Shown piece by piece: positions 11,401 through 25,347 of a stretch of 64,000 nt of DNA. This DNA comes from Blepharisma stoltei (lineage: Eukaryota > Ciliophora > Heterotrichea > Heterotrichida > Blepharismidae). Each line of letters opens with the position of its first letter. The stretch's first letter is position 1. The stretch is from positions 62,001 to 126,000 of the forward strand of contig CAJZBQ010000014.1 of NCBI GenBank assembly GCA_914767885.1. Reading direction: 5' to 3'. A program made the translations under genes and the position numbers. The notes below the pieces were generated by a model that had not been told where the DNA came from, made no database searches, and saw only the letters and a program-made list of their open reading frames with translations.

Positions 11401-14400
11401 AATCGCAGCTTTTGGGTCATTTCTTATAGCTTCATTAAAGCATTCTATAGCTTCCTCTTTTCTTTCTAAAGAATTAAGAGCGTTTCCTTTATTTCAATGA
11501 TAGGGTGCGTGGTTTGGATTAATTCTAATTGCACTGTCAAAATTATCGACTGCTTCTGCAATTTTACCTTGTTCGAGTATAGGATTTTTACCCTTATTAT
11601 CCCTATAAGGGCAGATATTCCCAGTCGAATCATCAAGTTGGATCAACCAACTTAATGCATTGTTGGACCAACTCACTTGTTGGTTGGACCATGTCGATAA
11701 TTCCACCGGGAATCATCTGCCCTTATAGGGCTAATAGGGGTAAAACTCTATAATAAGATTCCTATATTGTTATACGCCTTATGCTCATTTGGGTTGATCC
11801 CAATAACTTCTTTATAGCATTCAATTGCTTCTTCATTTCTGCCTAATTTTCACAGAGCTTTTGCTTTTTTTCTGTAATAATCTCTGCAATTTGGATACAA
11901 TCTAATTGCGTCATTATAGCAATTTATTGCTGCTTCATAATTTCCTTCATAATATAGCGTATTTCCAGTATAGAGATATGCGAAATCACTATTTGGGTCA
12001 AGTCTTATCGATTCATCATAACATTTAGAAGCTTCTGCTCTTCTATTTAACATTAAAAGGGTGGTTCCCTTATTTGTATAAGATCACGCGCAGTTTGGAT
12101 TAATATTAATTGCATCATTAAAATATATGAGCGCTTCTTCATATTTGCCTTCATTTTGAAATACTAATCCTAACTCCGCCCGTGAGCAAAAAAAAATTAG
12201 AAAAATCGCTATTTTTTGCCCAAAAACCCACCCTCCGTGAGCGAACAAAAATTTTTTTATGGAAAAAAATTTGATATATAAGTGATAACTAGTATAATGA
12301 AATCTCGAGCTAATTCTGTTTAATTTTAAACAAATTGCGTTTTAAAACATATTAAAAATTAAATTAATATCTGCCTTCCAATTTCGAGAAGTGGGATTTT
12401 TTTAAATTACGAAAATTTTTTCTTTAATATATATAAAAATTTTTTTTTAAAAAAAAATTAACCCCCTCCGTGAGCGAACAAGATTTTTTCGTTCGCTCAT
12501 GGAGGGGGGGAGTAGCAGGTTGTATAATCCATATTCATTTGGATCAATTTTTATAGCTTCTTTGTAGCATTCTACAGCTTCTTCTTTTTTACCCAATTTT
12601 AAAAGCGCATTTGCTTTCTTTCTGTAGTAAGATGTGTTTCTTGGGTTGATCATAATTGCTATATTAAAAAAATGTATTGCATCTTCGTATTTAGCTACTT
12701 CAATTAGTACAATTCCAAGGCGGACATATGCTAACTCGTAACTTGGATTAAGTCTTAGAGCTTCATTGTAGCATCCAACGGCTTCTTCTATTTTGCCTAG
12801 CATATCCAAAGCATCTCCTTTACTTAAATGATAATTTGGCAATCTTGGATTAATCCTAATCGCGTCGTTAAAATATTTTATTGATTCTTCAAATCTGCCT
12901 TCATTTAATATAGACATTTCGCCTATATTGCCGATATGGGCCGAAACTTGAGAGGGAAACTCCCTAAACTCTCTAGTTGGTTTGGCCAACATAAGTTGGT
13001 CAAACCAACTGGAGAGGAAGTGCTCTCAAGTATAGGCCCATATCGGGCAATATAGGCGAAATGCCTATAAGGTAGCTCCTATACTATTATATCCCCTATC
13101 TTCATTTGGATTGACCCTCACAGCTTCGCCATAGCATTCTAAAGCTTCTTCTATTCTTTTTAACTTACTAAGCGCATCTCCTTTATTTATATAAAAAAGA
13201 GCAAAATCTGGATTAATCCTAACTGCGTCGTTAAAGCTCTTTATCGCGTCTTCAAATCTCCCTTCAAAATACAGCACATATCCTATAAAATTAATAGCTA
13301 AATCGTCATCTGGGTCAATTCTAATAGCAGCATTAAAGCAATCCATGGCTTCTTCCCTTCTTTTCAGCTTGCAAAGAGCATCTCCTTTGCTTCTATGATA
13401 AATTCCACAGTTCGGATCAACTCTGATTGCGTCGTTAAAATATTGTACAGCTTCTTCATACCTGTTTTCATTATATAAAATATTTCCTATTTCATTATAA
13501 GCGGTGCCATTATTAGGATTTGCTTTGATTGCTTGCATATTTCTATAGTATTTTAGGCATTGGGATTCATTTGTCAGCATTTCTTCATGATACTCTGATG
13601 GGATTTTTATTTTTAAGTCGATAGCTTTTTCAAAGGCTAAGTCGTTAATTAAAATGTCATTTATTGTAGGTCTCTCAGATTTGTCTTTTTTTAAGCACCA
13701 ATTGAGAAGGTCGATCAGGTCGTCTGAATATGGGTTTCTGATGGAATTGTGGGGCTCGTTGATTATTTTGCTTTTATCTTTATTGAAAGGATGCTCCAAC
13801 TGACAAAGGTAATATAAGACACAACCAAGGGCCCATATGTCACTTTCGTCTGATGTAGGCTCGCCATTAAATATTTCAGGAGAGCTGTATTCATTGGCTT
13901 CGCTTTGGGAAGCGTCTGAGATTGCTAGTTTTGCATCGTTGTATTCGTCAATAAAAATATTTTCAGGCCTTACGTCTTCGTGAATTATGTTATTGAAGTG
14001 TATGCATTCGAGTCCAAAAGATATTTGAAGGAAATATTTTCATATTTCGGCTTCGTCGAATGGCTGGCCTTTTCTATCAATTATTTTCTGGAAAAGACTA
14101 TGGTATTCGCAGCCGTCAGCAATTATTCAGCCATTGCTGTTGTATTGAGCTTGATTGTTTAAGTAGAGAAGGTAAGGACTATTGACTTCTGACGCCATTT
14201 TATTGTTTGTAGACTTAGATTGATATAATAATTTGTTCAGGATATAGCATTACCATTTTAATTCTCAAAAATTTAATGTTTCACCCTTTACAAAAATTTT
14301 ATATAATAAAAAATCCATTTTAAAACTCTAAGTCAGGAGGTATATTGAACAATATAAATAGGAAATTTTGATTTAGATTTATAATGCATGAGTAGAAACA

Positions 14401-14533
14401 TTATTATATTTATCTATTCCTTAGCCTATCAAGGAAAATTTCATTAAATAATTGTTTATTTGTTCAGATATAATGCAACGGCCGCATAATATTTCTTCTT
14501 TCCTTTTTTGGCTGCATGTGAAAGTCTAATCAT
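5491..14533 (-). CDS. pseudokinase-like domain plus long TPR array
   Basis: One gene in pieces; removing nine inserts leaves about 5.0 kb (about 1,660 aa). N terminus (ATG at 14533) is a degenerate kinase: no Gly loop, AVALYLN where VAIK is expected, HEDVRPEN for HRDLKPEN, ISDAS for DFG, SSPEIF for APE, but a good DESDIWALGCVLY subdomain IX. Then roughly 30 or more 34-residue TPRs (consensus YEEAIEYFNDAIRINP) to the TAA at 5491. TGA codes Trp within the repeats (AIEYWNEAI near 6050). Likely a scaffold: TPR solenoids bind proteins, and the kinase lacks key catalytic residues. Inserts: 6077-6336, 6755-8084, 9410-9810, 9999-10835 (containing 10401-10796), 11036-11369, 11580-11752, 12171-12514, 12911-13069, 14232-14472. 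Confidence 0.85.
6077..6336. mobile_element. degenerate CTCCGTGAGCGAAC-type MITE
   Basis: Diverged, shortened (260 bp) copy: ends ACTCCCCTCCGTTGTGAGC and the mirror TTCAATGGAAGGGAAG, with the family's conserved interior (ATATGTGATAATTATTAAATC). TA-to-TA excision joins GIILF to KYEEAIEYWNEAI. Confidence 0.75.
6755..8084. mobile_element. 1.3-kb element with about 190-bp TIRs, TATAGCTCATACCC
   Basis: Inverted ends at 6753-6940 and 7895-8084, starting TATAGCTCATACCC and including GAACGACCAAAACAGACTCT. TA-bounded excision restores ILLELSKYEESVQYFSDAI. The interior has no long ORF; it holds an inverted-repeat segment (7055-7236) and two tandem copies of a roughly 180-bp unit (7325-7680). A non-autonomous DNA transposon is the best reading. 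The nested insert at 49.2 kb has similar ends. Confidence 0.8.
7325..7680. repeat. two tandem copies of a 180-bp unit
   Basis: CAAGCGCTTGATACAAAATT (first unit) and CAAGCGCTGGATACAAACTT (second) begin matching stretches that also share GTTCAATTGATCATAAGAAA-like and AACGAAAAGTTTTGGA blocks, about 181 bp apart, inside the 1.3-kb element. Confidence 0.8.
9410..9810. mobile_element. second MITE family, TIR CTCCCCYYTTTAAATTGGAA
   Basis: 401 bp. TIR CTCCCCCCTTTAAATTGGAA at the left, mirror at the right, plus a terminal hairpin on one side only (TTTAAATTGGAATAGAATTG, then its inverse). Same plan as the CTCCGTGAGCGAAC MITEs but unrelated sequence. TA excision joins IGSILL to SKGQYEESIHYFNEAI. Confidence 0.8.
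9999..10835 (+). mobile_element. SINE-like insert with nested MITE, 18-bp target duplication
   Basis: On the coding strand ATGAATGAAGAGAAATAC and ATGACTGAAGAGAATTAC flank the insert (16 of 18 match; + strand 10818-10835 and 9999-10016). Removal of 819 bp gives GNLLMTEENYKEALKYFIKAI, a perfect TPR. The non-MITE part (about 420 bp) is GC-richer than the host and ends in an AT tail (TGATTTAATTTTAGTTTAA). A MITE sits in the tail at 10401-10796. Confidence 0.8.
10401..10796. mobile_element. full-length CTCCGTGAGCGAAC MITE (nested)
   Basis: 396 bp, TA-flanked. One end carries a perfect hairpin of the TIR, the other carries the TIR plus a second inner copy (four copies of the motif in all). Long C and G runs sit at the extreme ends. 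Interior identical in plan to the copy at 32843-33237, in opposite orientation. No ORF. Confidence 0.9.
11036..11369. mobile_element. CTCCGTGAGCGAAC MITE, 334 bp
   Basis: TA-flanked copy with diverged end repeats (CTTCCGCCCTCCGTGAATTA and the mirror CTCACAGAGGGGGAAGTA). Excision joins GCILL to KESRYRESLKYINDAI in frame. Confidence 0.88.
11580..11752. other. palindromic TA-bounded insert (IES), 173 bp
   Basis: Long imperfect inverted ends (TATAGGATTTTTACCCTTAT ... ATAGGGGTAAAACTCTATA) with inner arms CCCTATAAGGGCAGAT / ATCTGCCCTTATAGGG. Excision gives NIGILLLEQGKIAEAVDNF in frame. Confidence 0.85.
12171..12514. mobile_element. CTCCGTGAGCGAAC MITE, about 342 bp
   Basis: TA-flanked; inner left copy CACCCTCCGTGAGCGAAC and right hairpin CCCCTCCGTGAGCGAAC / GTTCGCTCATGGAGGG. 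Excision joins GLYNLL to GLVFQNEGKYEEALIYF. Confidence 0.9.
12911..13069. other. palindromic TA-bounded insert (IES), 159 bp
   Basis: About 34-bp TIRs beginning TATAGACATTTCGCCTATAT and TATAGGCATTTCGCCTATAT (reading in from each end), with a second inner palindrome around TTGGTTTGGCC. Excision gives SIGATLLNEGRFEESIKYF. Confidence 0.87.
14232..14472. mobile_element. insert with 14-bp direct repeats in pseudokinase exon
   Basis: TTTGTTCAGGATATA (14232-14246) and TTTGTTCAGATATA (14459-14472) flank an AT-rich segment with stops. Removal joins YYAAVALYLNK to LLYQSKSTNNKMASEV. Class uncertain: AT-rich unlike the other retroposon-like inserts. Confidence 0.6.
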
Positions 14534-14603
14534 TTTGCCTGAGAAATCTTTTTTAACTAAAAATAATAAAATTACTCAATATAGAATAAAAATGATCTGT
14601 CTT

Positions 14604-15149
14604 TTAATTAAGTCTGCCTAAACTAATTAGCTGTTGAAGTGCTGCCATGCTATCTGGGCAGAATTTTTCATTGTTTTGAAACCTTTCTAAAATTTCTGAA
14701 ATGCTCATCATGTGAAGCGACTCAACTTCATCAGCTTGCAGACTAACAGGTCCATTCCACTCTGCAAGATAAATTGATCCCCATACATTATTTTCTGCAT
14801 TCTTATAATGGAACCAGTCAACAAATTCAATGTCAATCCCAGTAATACCAAGTTCTTCTTCAAGCTCTCTGAGTGCAGCTTCTTTATCATTTAAATCTGA
14901 TGCCAAAACACACCCACCTGTAGTAGGGTCGAAGTACCCAGGGTAAACATCTTTTGTTAAAACTCGCTTCTGGACGTGCAAAAGCCCTTCTGAATTTTTT
15001 ATAAAAATAAAGCTTGCCCTATGGGCAAGCTTCAGCTTTCTCATATCTTTACGAATAGCTTCTCCGATTGGGCGATTTTCTTCGTCAACTATTAATACGA
15101 TTTCTTCTGGGTGGTTTCCTAAATTAGTATTTTCTTCATAATTCATCAT
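14604..15149 (-). CDS. Nudix hydrolase, YfcD/IDI-like
   Basis: 181 residues, uninterrupted. The layout EIVLIVDEENRPIGEAIR, then HRASFIFIKNSEG, KDVYPGYFDPTTGG and the Nudix helix AALRELEEELGI matches the YfcD / isopentenyl-diphosphate-isomerase-like Nudix group, which hydrolyse nucleoside-diphosphate-linked substrates. The catalytic REL-EEELG core is intact; the first Glu of the signature is replaced by an Asp/Leu stretch. The substrate cannot be told from sequence. The 70-bp gap to the TPR gene and 58 bp to the ATPase gene are typical here. Confidence 0.88.
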   Translation of the reverse strand: MMNYEENTNLGNHPEEIVLIVDEENRPIGEAIRKDMRKLKLAHRASFIFIKNSEGLLHVQKRVLTKDVYPGYFDPTTGGCVLASDLNDKEAALRELEEELGITGIDIEFVDWFHYKNAENNVWGSIYLAEWNGPVSLQADEVESLHMMSISEILERFQNNEKFCPDSMAALQQLISLGRLN

Positions 15150-15207
15150 ATTATTTTTAGTAAAAATATTGTCTATTTATATAAATATTATAGTAAAAAT
15201 CTGTTAT

Positions 15208-17111
15208 TTACCTCAATCTCTTTGATTTGACATTATCTTCAACAACATTTGGGCCTCTTTTCATTTCTTTCAATCTTTTAATCTTTATAGCATCTAAAGA
15301 AGGGTGGTCATTTAGAATTTTTCCAATTAAGGTTTCTATGTCTCCATCACCAAGTTGCTTTCTTTCATTAATTATATCATCTTTATTCCCTTATTCAGAA
15401 TTAAAATGTTCATATCAATAAGTACCCCAGCCGTTGGGATCTTAAGAGTCCCAATAAAAATTACTTTATAAATTAAGTTTGGAATATATATATGCCTATG
15501 CAATAAAGGTCCTAAATAGGCAGTGATGTCATAAGGCTCATCTGTGTCGATAAAGTCATTAATCGGCCTGTCATATTCGTCCACAAGTACTAAAACAGGC
15601 TTATTATGAGCATAAAAAAGTATATTTGCTAGATCAATTATAGCATTTTTTATGTCTATTAGATAGCTATCTTCTTTATATATTCTGAATCGTTTAAGCT
15701 CACCTGCAACTTCTATTTTGTACTTATCAATAACTTCCTCTAAAAAATCGCTATCTTGATTTCTATAGTCAATAATATTACGATCTGGATGGAGCAAGCA
15801 TCAAAATTTTATTGTTTTTTCTAAGCACCTACGATATTCAAACTTATGCTCATTATATGCATCTTTGATTGCATCACGCATTCCTTCAAGATAAAGCTCA
15901 ATGTTTGGGTTGCCATTTTCTCTGTAATTACTTATGTGGCTAAAACTCAGGAAAATTGTTGGTTTACTTCCAAAATCTTTTATATATTTTCCATTGTCTA
16001 AAGTCATTATCTTCAAGCATCTTTTTGGATCTAAATTAGTTAGATCTATATTGTCTCTTCCTCCAGTAAACAAATGTAAATTTGCGAGATTTCCATTTTC
16101 ATCATAATCTGGGTGAAAAAAAGCTTTAAGCATTTTCATGTTGGATGTCTTCCCCCATCTTCTTGGTCTTGCAATAAGGATTGACGGACTAGCATCATCT
16201 AGAATTTTTTTGATCAATTGAGTTTTATCAACGAAGGCATCTTCCATAACTGAATTTGCAAAATCTATATTTCCACAAGAAATAGTAGAATTTTCTCTAA
16301 CTTTTAAAGCAGGTTGCTGAGTTTTAGGTGACTTATATATAGCTTTTATATGAGGGCGCGATGCCATAAAATCAATTGGATAATTCAATTCAATGTTATG
16401 TGCTTCTAAAATCGCTCTCAGCTTACTACTTTGATTCATATCAACACGACGACAAAATGCACCCAAAAAACTGTCATTTCCATTTGAAATAAGCATAAAT
16501 GCGTTAAATATACACCATATGCCACTTTCATTTGGATTTATGCATTGCTTAATAGAGTATTTATCATATATTTTAGCATTTGGAAAGCACCCACCCCAAA
16601 GGCTAGGCCCTCTATGAGGCTCTTCAAAATTAATTTTTTCCTTTAGTAGGGATTTTATATTTTCAGGAATTTGACAACCATTCCCAGATGAATCAATTAG
16701 AAAAATTAATTCAGATAAGTTTCCCAGAGGTCTTCCATCAATAAGTGTATGATTCTTAGGGAGAATTACTATTATTTGCCAAGTATAACTATACTTGAGC
16801 TGTTGATCTGATAATTGTAAATTTTCTTTAGCTAATATTGCTTTTCAGCAGGATACAATTGGTATCTTCAATTCTTGGTCTGAGTCTTGCATTATTTCTT
16901 GGATTTTTGTAATAAAATCCAGATTTCCTGAAGATTCGAGATGCCCGCCTAAAGTAAATTCTCGATCTATGAAGTGAATTTTATCATTATATATAGCTTG
17001 AAACGCATTTTTGATTGCCTGAAATGATGCATAACCTTGATTGGCACTCGTCTGCATTCAATCATCAAGCTGTAAAAATTTCATATACAAGTCTTTTTCT
17101 GCAGTTATCAT
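15208..17111 (-). CDS. AAA-ATPase-like protein (PF09820-type)
   Basis: ATG at 17111 (MITAEKDLYMKFLQLDDWMQ). After about 270 residues without a recognised domain comes the AAA-ATPase-like core: FVDKTQLIKKILDD, Walker A variant RPRRWGKTSNMKMLKAFF, Walker B VLVLVDEYDRPI, then YKVIFIGTLKIPTAGV. The family is expanded in ciliates and usually ends in a PD-(D/E)XK nuclease; here none follows. The frame stops at 15372, but an open stretch in another frame (DDIINERKQLGDGDIETLIG ... to TAA at 15208) follows directly, so a small indel or unrecognised excision near 15385 may extend the C terminus. TGA codes Trp at KFWCLLHP and VSCWKAIL. Function unknown beyond a predicted NTPase. Confidence 0.75.
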
Positions 17112-19251
17112 AATTTTATTAATATTAATTCAAAAAACTTTAATTTTAAAATGTTAAGTAAATATGGCCCCCAGCTAATAGACTGAATTCTTAAATTTAA
17201 CTCTAAGATTTGTAAGAGGAGACATATAAGCTAAACGGATTGAGCTAAGGAGGAATGATCATTGCCCATTCATTCTTGCACTAGAAGTTGCCACAAAAGG
17301 GATGGGGACATTGAGGGGCTCTCGAAATGCCCTCAGGGGATCCACTAACAAGGAAACCTTTGAAGATTAAAAATTAGAATAAAGCTGCCTTCGCAGAAAC
17401 TGACTGTACCTATCAATCCAATTCTCAAAGAAGGAGTCATCAATTTCGCGGTAAATGATGCAAGTCACAATGATGCCAGGAATTTTTGAAGAGGTATTAG
17501 ATGAGGCAGAGAATTGATATAAGGGCATAGAGGTGACAATCGATAACGCTGTTTAAAAACTGAGCGACTGTCTGCATTTTAGTGTTAACTCGAGGTTTAT
17601 CCTTAAAAGAGAGTTTGAGTCAATGGAGAAAGCTAGATCTACAAGATGAACTAACTGTGAGGGAAAAGAATATGGATAAACATCCGCATCACTCTTTTAG
17701 GATCTGCAGCAATTTGGATACAATGGTGAAGGATATGCCAGGATAGCCAAGTCAAGAGAAAATTAATAAATGGGAAAAAATGAAAGGGAAGAAAGGAAAG
17801 GAAGCAGCAGAGGTGCAAATGGAGGGTTCGAGCAATAGCAGGATGGAACTGGAGTTGAATAATTGTCTGGAAACTAACATAATAATGCAAATCAGACTAT
17901 CATACCTTGCTCAACCCCATAATTTGTGCAATGGTTAGGTTATGCTAGGTTAATTAAAGTCAGGCGTTAGCGATATTTGTGACGCAGCAACCAAAACCTC
18001 CCATGCAGGAGGTTCAACCGCTAATTGAGTCAAGTCCAGAAGGTATTTTCCCCTACAGGTGGATGCCGCTTCCGATCCCTTCAGCCTCCTCATTGCCTTG
18101 TAGCTTCAGTCTTTAGTGGGTGGATTATGGATTCCTGTGGCTCTGTGATAGTTGATTGAAGTAGCTTGGTTTCAATGATCGGCTGCTTGGAATCTGTTAA
18201 TTTGCCGGAGTACTTTCATTCAACAGCAGTTAAAAGAACAAGACTGCTAGCTGTAGCCTGGCTGAAACTCCCAGTTTCTTTTTAGAGATGTCCATAGGTT
18301 CTCTGATTCAAAGGATATTATTGGATAACTCCATTTATAGCCACAGGAAGGCAATCAAATCGAGCTGTGCACATCTCCTTGGTCTGTACTTAATTCTGTG
18401 TTCGGAATCCTTCCTAGTTCACCATGACCATAGGGTAAGGATTATTGAGCAGGCTGATATGTATCGCTATTTTAAACATATATAATTTGCATTAGTGAAA
18501 ATAGAAGATTGGGAAAATCTTAAACCAAAAGTGAGAGAGCTAAGCCTGCGTGAAGCTATAAAAGCATGGTAAAAATTTCTGCTAGCGCTCTTTTAAGCTA
18601 TCCTATTTATTTTCAAGGATATTTGACCCAAATTTCTTTCGAAATCTGCTTTCTCTATTTCATTTGAGTTTATATCATATCATTTCTTTCTTATTTTTAC
18701 TTCTCATCTTCAGATCTATCATGCTCTCCACAACTCCTATGACTTCGATGACCCCAAAACTCTATGAACCTGCTGCTTTTCCTCTCACTTACCATCTTCT
18801 GAAGCGAACAAAACCATATGAAAAATTGGGCGAAAACCCACCTTCCCTGGGCATTTTTATGAAAAAAAATTCGATATATAAGTGATAATAACTATAATGA
18901 AATCTCTTGTTAATTATGTTTAATTTTTAAACAGCTTGCATTTATAAACATAAATTTTACAAATTTAATATATATTTGCTGTCCAATTTTTAATTGGGAT
19001 TTTTTTAATTTCGAAAAAAAATTGACTAAAAAAAAATTAAATCCCTCCTTGATCGAGCAAAAATTTTTGTGTTCACTCACGGGGGAGAGTCAGCGATTGG
19101 CTCACTGCTTCTTGCTCACTAGTCCAAAATGGTTTCGGAAAAAATCAACCCAACGAGTCTCCTTCAAAACATTTAAAATCCATTTTCCTAAAACTCCATG
19201 TTATGTATATAATTTACGATAAGGAAATAGGCACAAATTAAACTCATTTTA
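17112..19251. other. 2.1-kb gene-poor, repeat-derived stretch
   Basis: No intact gene. 17160-18640 is GC-richer than the surroundings and contains several short open fragments in different frames, e.g. MMPGIFEEVLDEAENW near 17475, SIGSLIQRILLDNSIYSHR near 18291 and VKIEDWENLKPKVRELSLRE near 18496. Such scattered, coding-like pieces fit a decayed mobile-element gene, but no reverse transcriptase or transposase motif could be recognised. 18780-19092 is a degenerate MITE. Confidence 0.5.
18780..19092. mobile_element. degenerate CTCCGTGAGCGAAC MITE outside genes
   Basis: Recognised from the conserved interior (GATATATAAGTGATAATA, AATGAAATCTC, then TTTTAATTTCG) and the eroded ends AAGCGAACAAAACC and TTCACTCACGGGGGAGAG. 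Clear TA-flanked TIRs are gone. Confidence 0.75.
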
Positions 19252-23216
<3,965 letters not shown>

Positions 23217-23257
23217 ATTTTAATCAGGGAGAGGCTAAGTAATCATTTCTCTATTAA

Positions 23258-24998
23258 TTATTTTGTTAAGAAGTCCATCCAGTTGTTAAGGAATCCTTTT
23301 GTGAAAGGATTTTTAAACCTCAGCTTCAAAGTCCCGTCTATGCTTTGAAAAGGAGCAAAAAGATACCTATATTTATGCCTATTTAAGACTTCATTAGCTG
23401 TAAGACCATTGGAAATGCTGTAGATTTCTAATAATAAATACCAAAAAGAATACCAAGCTATAGGAATTGTGAGGAAAACAGTCAAAATAATGATGGGTTT
23501 TTCAGATAATAAAGAATAAACGAGCTTGACGAAATATGTCGTATAGTGGTCAGAGGTAATTGAAGCGTCCAGGTAGGCCCAGACTAGGAAAAGGTAAAAA
23601 ATACAGCCAAGATAGTGGGTATTTAGGCCTATCACGAATTTTTTATGGTTATCTTGCCCTATGCATTTGTTTAAAAAGAGACAGTGGTGGTCATAGACTG
23701 GGACACAGATATTGCAAAATCTGCAATGTTTTGAGCGCTGAGGCCGCACCATATAGCAGGAGTAACAAATTTCTTCACACTTAGGCATTTCTCTGAAATT
23801 TCCGAGCTCGAACTGTTCGCCAAAAGTTTTGTACAGCTGGTTGTCCACTGATTCTCCTTTTTTCGCTAAAAACCCAGGCTTTGAGCATTTTAATAATCTA
23901 TATACCATTTACATAAAAATCACTGGCATACACAGCACACACAAATTAAACCCTAAGCTTGAAAACAAGAATTGAGCAGTAAACGGCAAAATAAACCAAA
24001 TATAAGTTCCATATATTAAGATCCAATAAAGCAGAAACCACAGCGTAAAATGTGTATATATGCTTCCTCCATCCCTACAGTAATTCCTAAGCACTTGTCC
24101 AGACCCTTGAGAATTCCACTCTTTTGAGATATCGCAAGGCTTCCTTTTCTTTTCGTCTAAAACTTCTTTATTAGCTCCTTCAAATAGCAGCCATTCTATT
24201 GCGTCAATTGCGTTAGACATAGCAGCTCTATGCAGTGGGGTCATTCCAAGCTTATCTTTCCCATCAATTGAGATTCCATAAGATTTTATACTATTTTTAT
24301 ATAACTTATTATTTAAAAAACACAATTTTTTATTATTTATCTACAATAAAAAGGTATAATAATCTCATAAACATCACATTATTCTTATAAGCCGCCCAAT
24401 GCATTGCTGTACACTCATTACTGTCAGTCGCATTAATATTCGCCCCTCTGTGCACCAATACAAAAAACGACCCAATTTGGCCGCTCTGTACCGCACACAA
24501 AATTGGAGTCAATCCTAAGTTGTCAATTGCTTCAATGTCTGCCCCTCTGTCAAGGAAAAGCTTAATTAATTCGTAATTTCCTTTGGCAGCAGCCAGCATA
24601 AGTGGGGTTTGGCTGTTCCCGCTGCGCAAATCATAAGGACAAGCTGCCTTTTCTAATAATCGGTTTACGGAATCTATATCTGACCGCCAAACAGCCATAT
24701 GTAAAGCTGTGAAGCCTGCTGGGTCCATAAAATCGTAGTCTAGTTTCCCAGCTATAATTGCTTCAACTAGAGGTTTTAGGTTTCCAGCTTGGCATTGGTC
24801 TAGACATTCACGGATTAATTGTTCACGGCGTTCTTGTTCTGAAACTTGTTTTGGCTCTTCTTTTTTAATGGTTGGGCCGAGGACTGATTGAAATTTGGCA
24901 CGCTGGTCTGGAGGGAGGGATTCTATTAGTTTTTCAAGCTCTTGGTTTTTATTCTCTGTTGGCTTTGGGCCTGTAAGCTGGGAATGCCAGTCTGACAT
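23258..24998 (-). CDS. ankyrin-repeat DHHC palmitoyltransferase (ZDHHC17-like)
   Basis: Membrane S-acyltransferase. About five ankyrin repeats (GFTALHMAVWRSD, SQTPLMLAAAKGN, GLTPILCAVQSG, ECTAMHWAAYKNN, GMTPLHRAAMSNA), two TM helices, the Cys-rich domain CYSCYMVRPQRSKHCRFCNI followed by the catalytic DHHC (VPVYDHHCLFLNKCIG), then two more TM helices. The usual DHHCPW is DHHCLF. A 70-bp insert (24287-24356) interrupts the ankyrin part, and a 15-nt intron (23898-23912) lies between TM2 and the DHHC domain. The architecture matches HIP14-type enzymes, in which ankyrin repeats recruit substrate. Confidence 0.92.
23898..23912 (-). other. 15-nt spliceosomal intron
   Basis: GTAAATGGTATATAG on the coding strand; removal deletes a TAA and joins PVIFI to LLKCSKPGF. 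Confidence 0.9.
24287..24356. other. short TA-bounded insert (IES)
   Basis: 70 bp with ends TATACYATTTTTA / TATACCTTTTTA read inward. Removal joins FMRLL to KSYGISIDGKDKLG. Confidence 0.83.
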
Positions 24999-25347
24999 TT
25001 ATGGAATTAAATAAGTTAGGAATCTTTTAAGGAAATAAATGTTTCAATTATAAATAGCATTTTGATATACAGTTTTTATAATTATTAGAAAAATTTGGCT
25101 TTTTTAATTAAAAAATTAATTAAATTAATTATTTGAATTTATTTTTTTCATTTATTTGCCAAGCTCTGAACTTTATTATTATATTCAAATTGAATCGAAA
25201 ATTCCAAAATTATTGATTTCCTGCAGCCTTTTTAAAAAACCATCTTTTCTCCATCTTTTAAGTCTGGCCAGGTTTTTCACGAAATTTCCTCTCTTCTTCC
25301 CAGTATTTCACTGGTCCCATATTTTTTAATCGCTTATTATATAATAA
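24999..25347. other. 349-bp intergenic stretch
   Basis: AT-rich spacer between divergent genes; it must carry both promoters. No motif stands out. Confidence 0.6.

Noticed and set aside
5491-13500. Near-regular repeats as a possible CRISPR array or satellite
   Set aside because: The periodicity (102 bp) is that of degenerate 34-residue TPR codons on the minus strand, not identical DNA repeats with spacers.
15372-15400. Eight-base TAAGGGAA as a mini-IES at the ATPase C terminus
   Set aside because: Removing it would extend the frame, but it is far shorter than any other insert; an indel or sequencing error is as likely.
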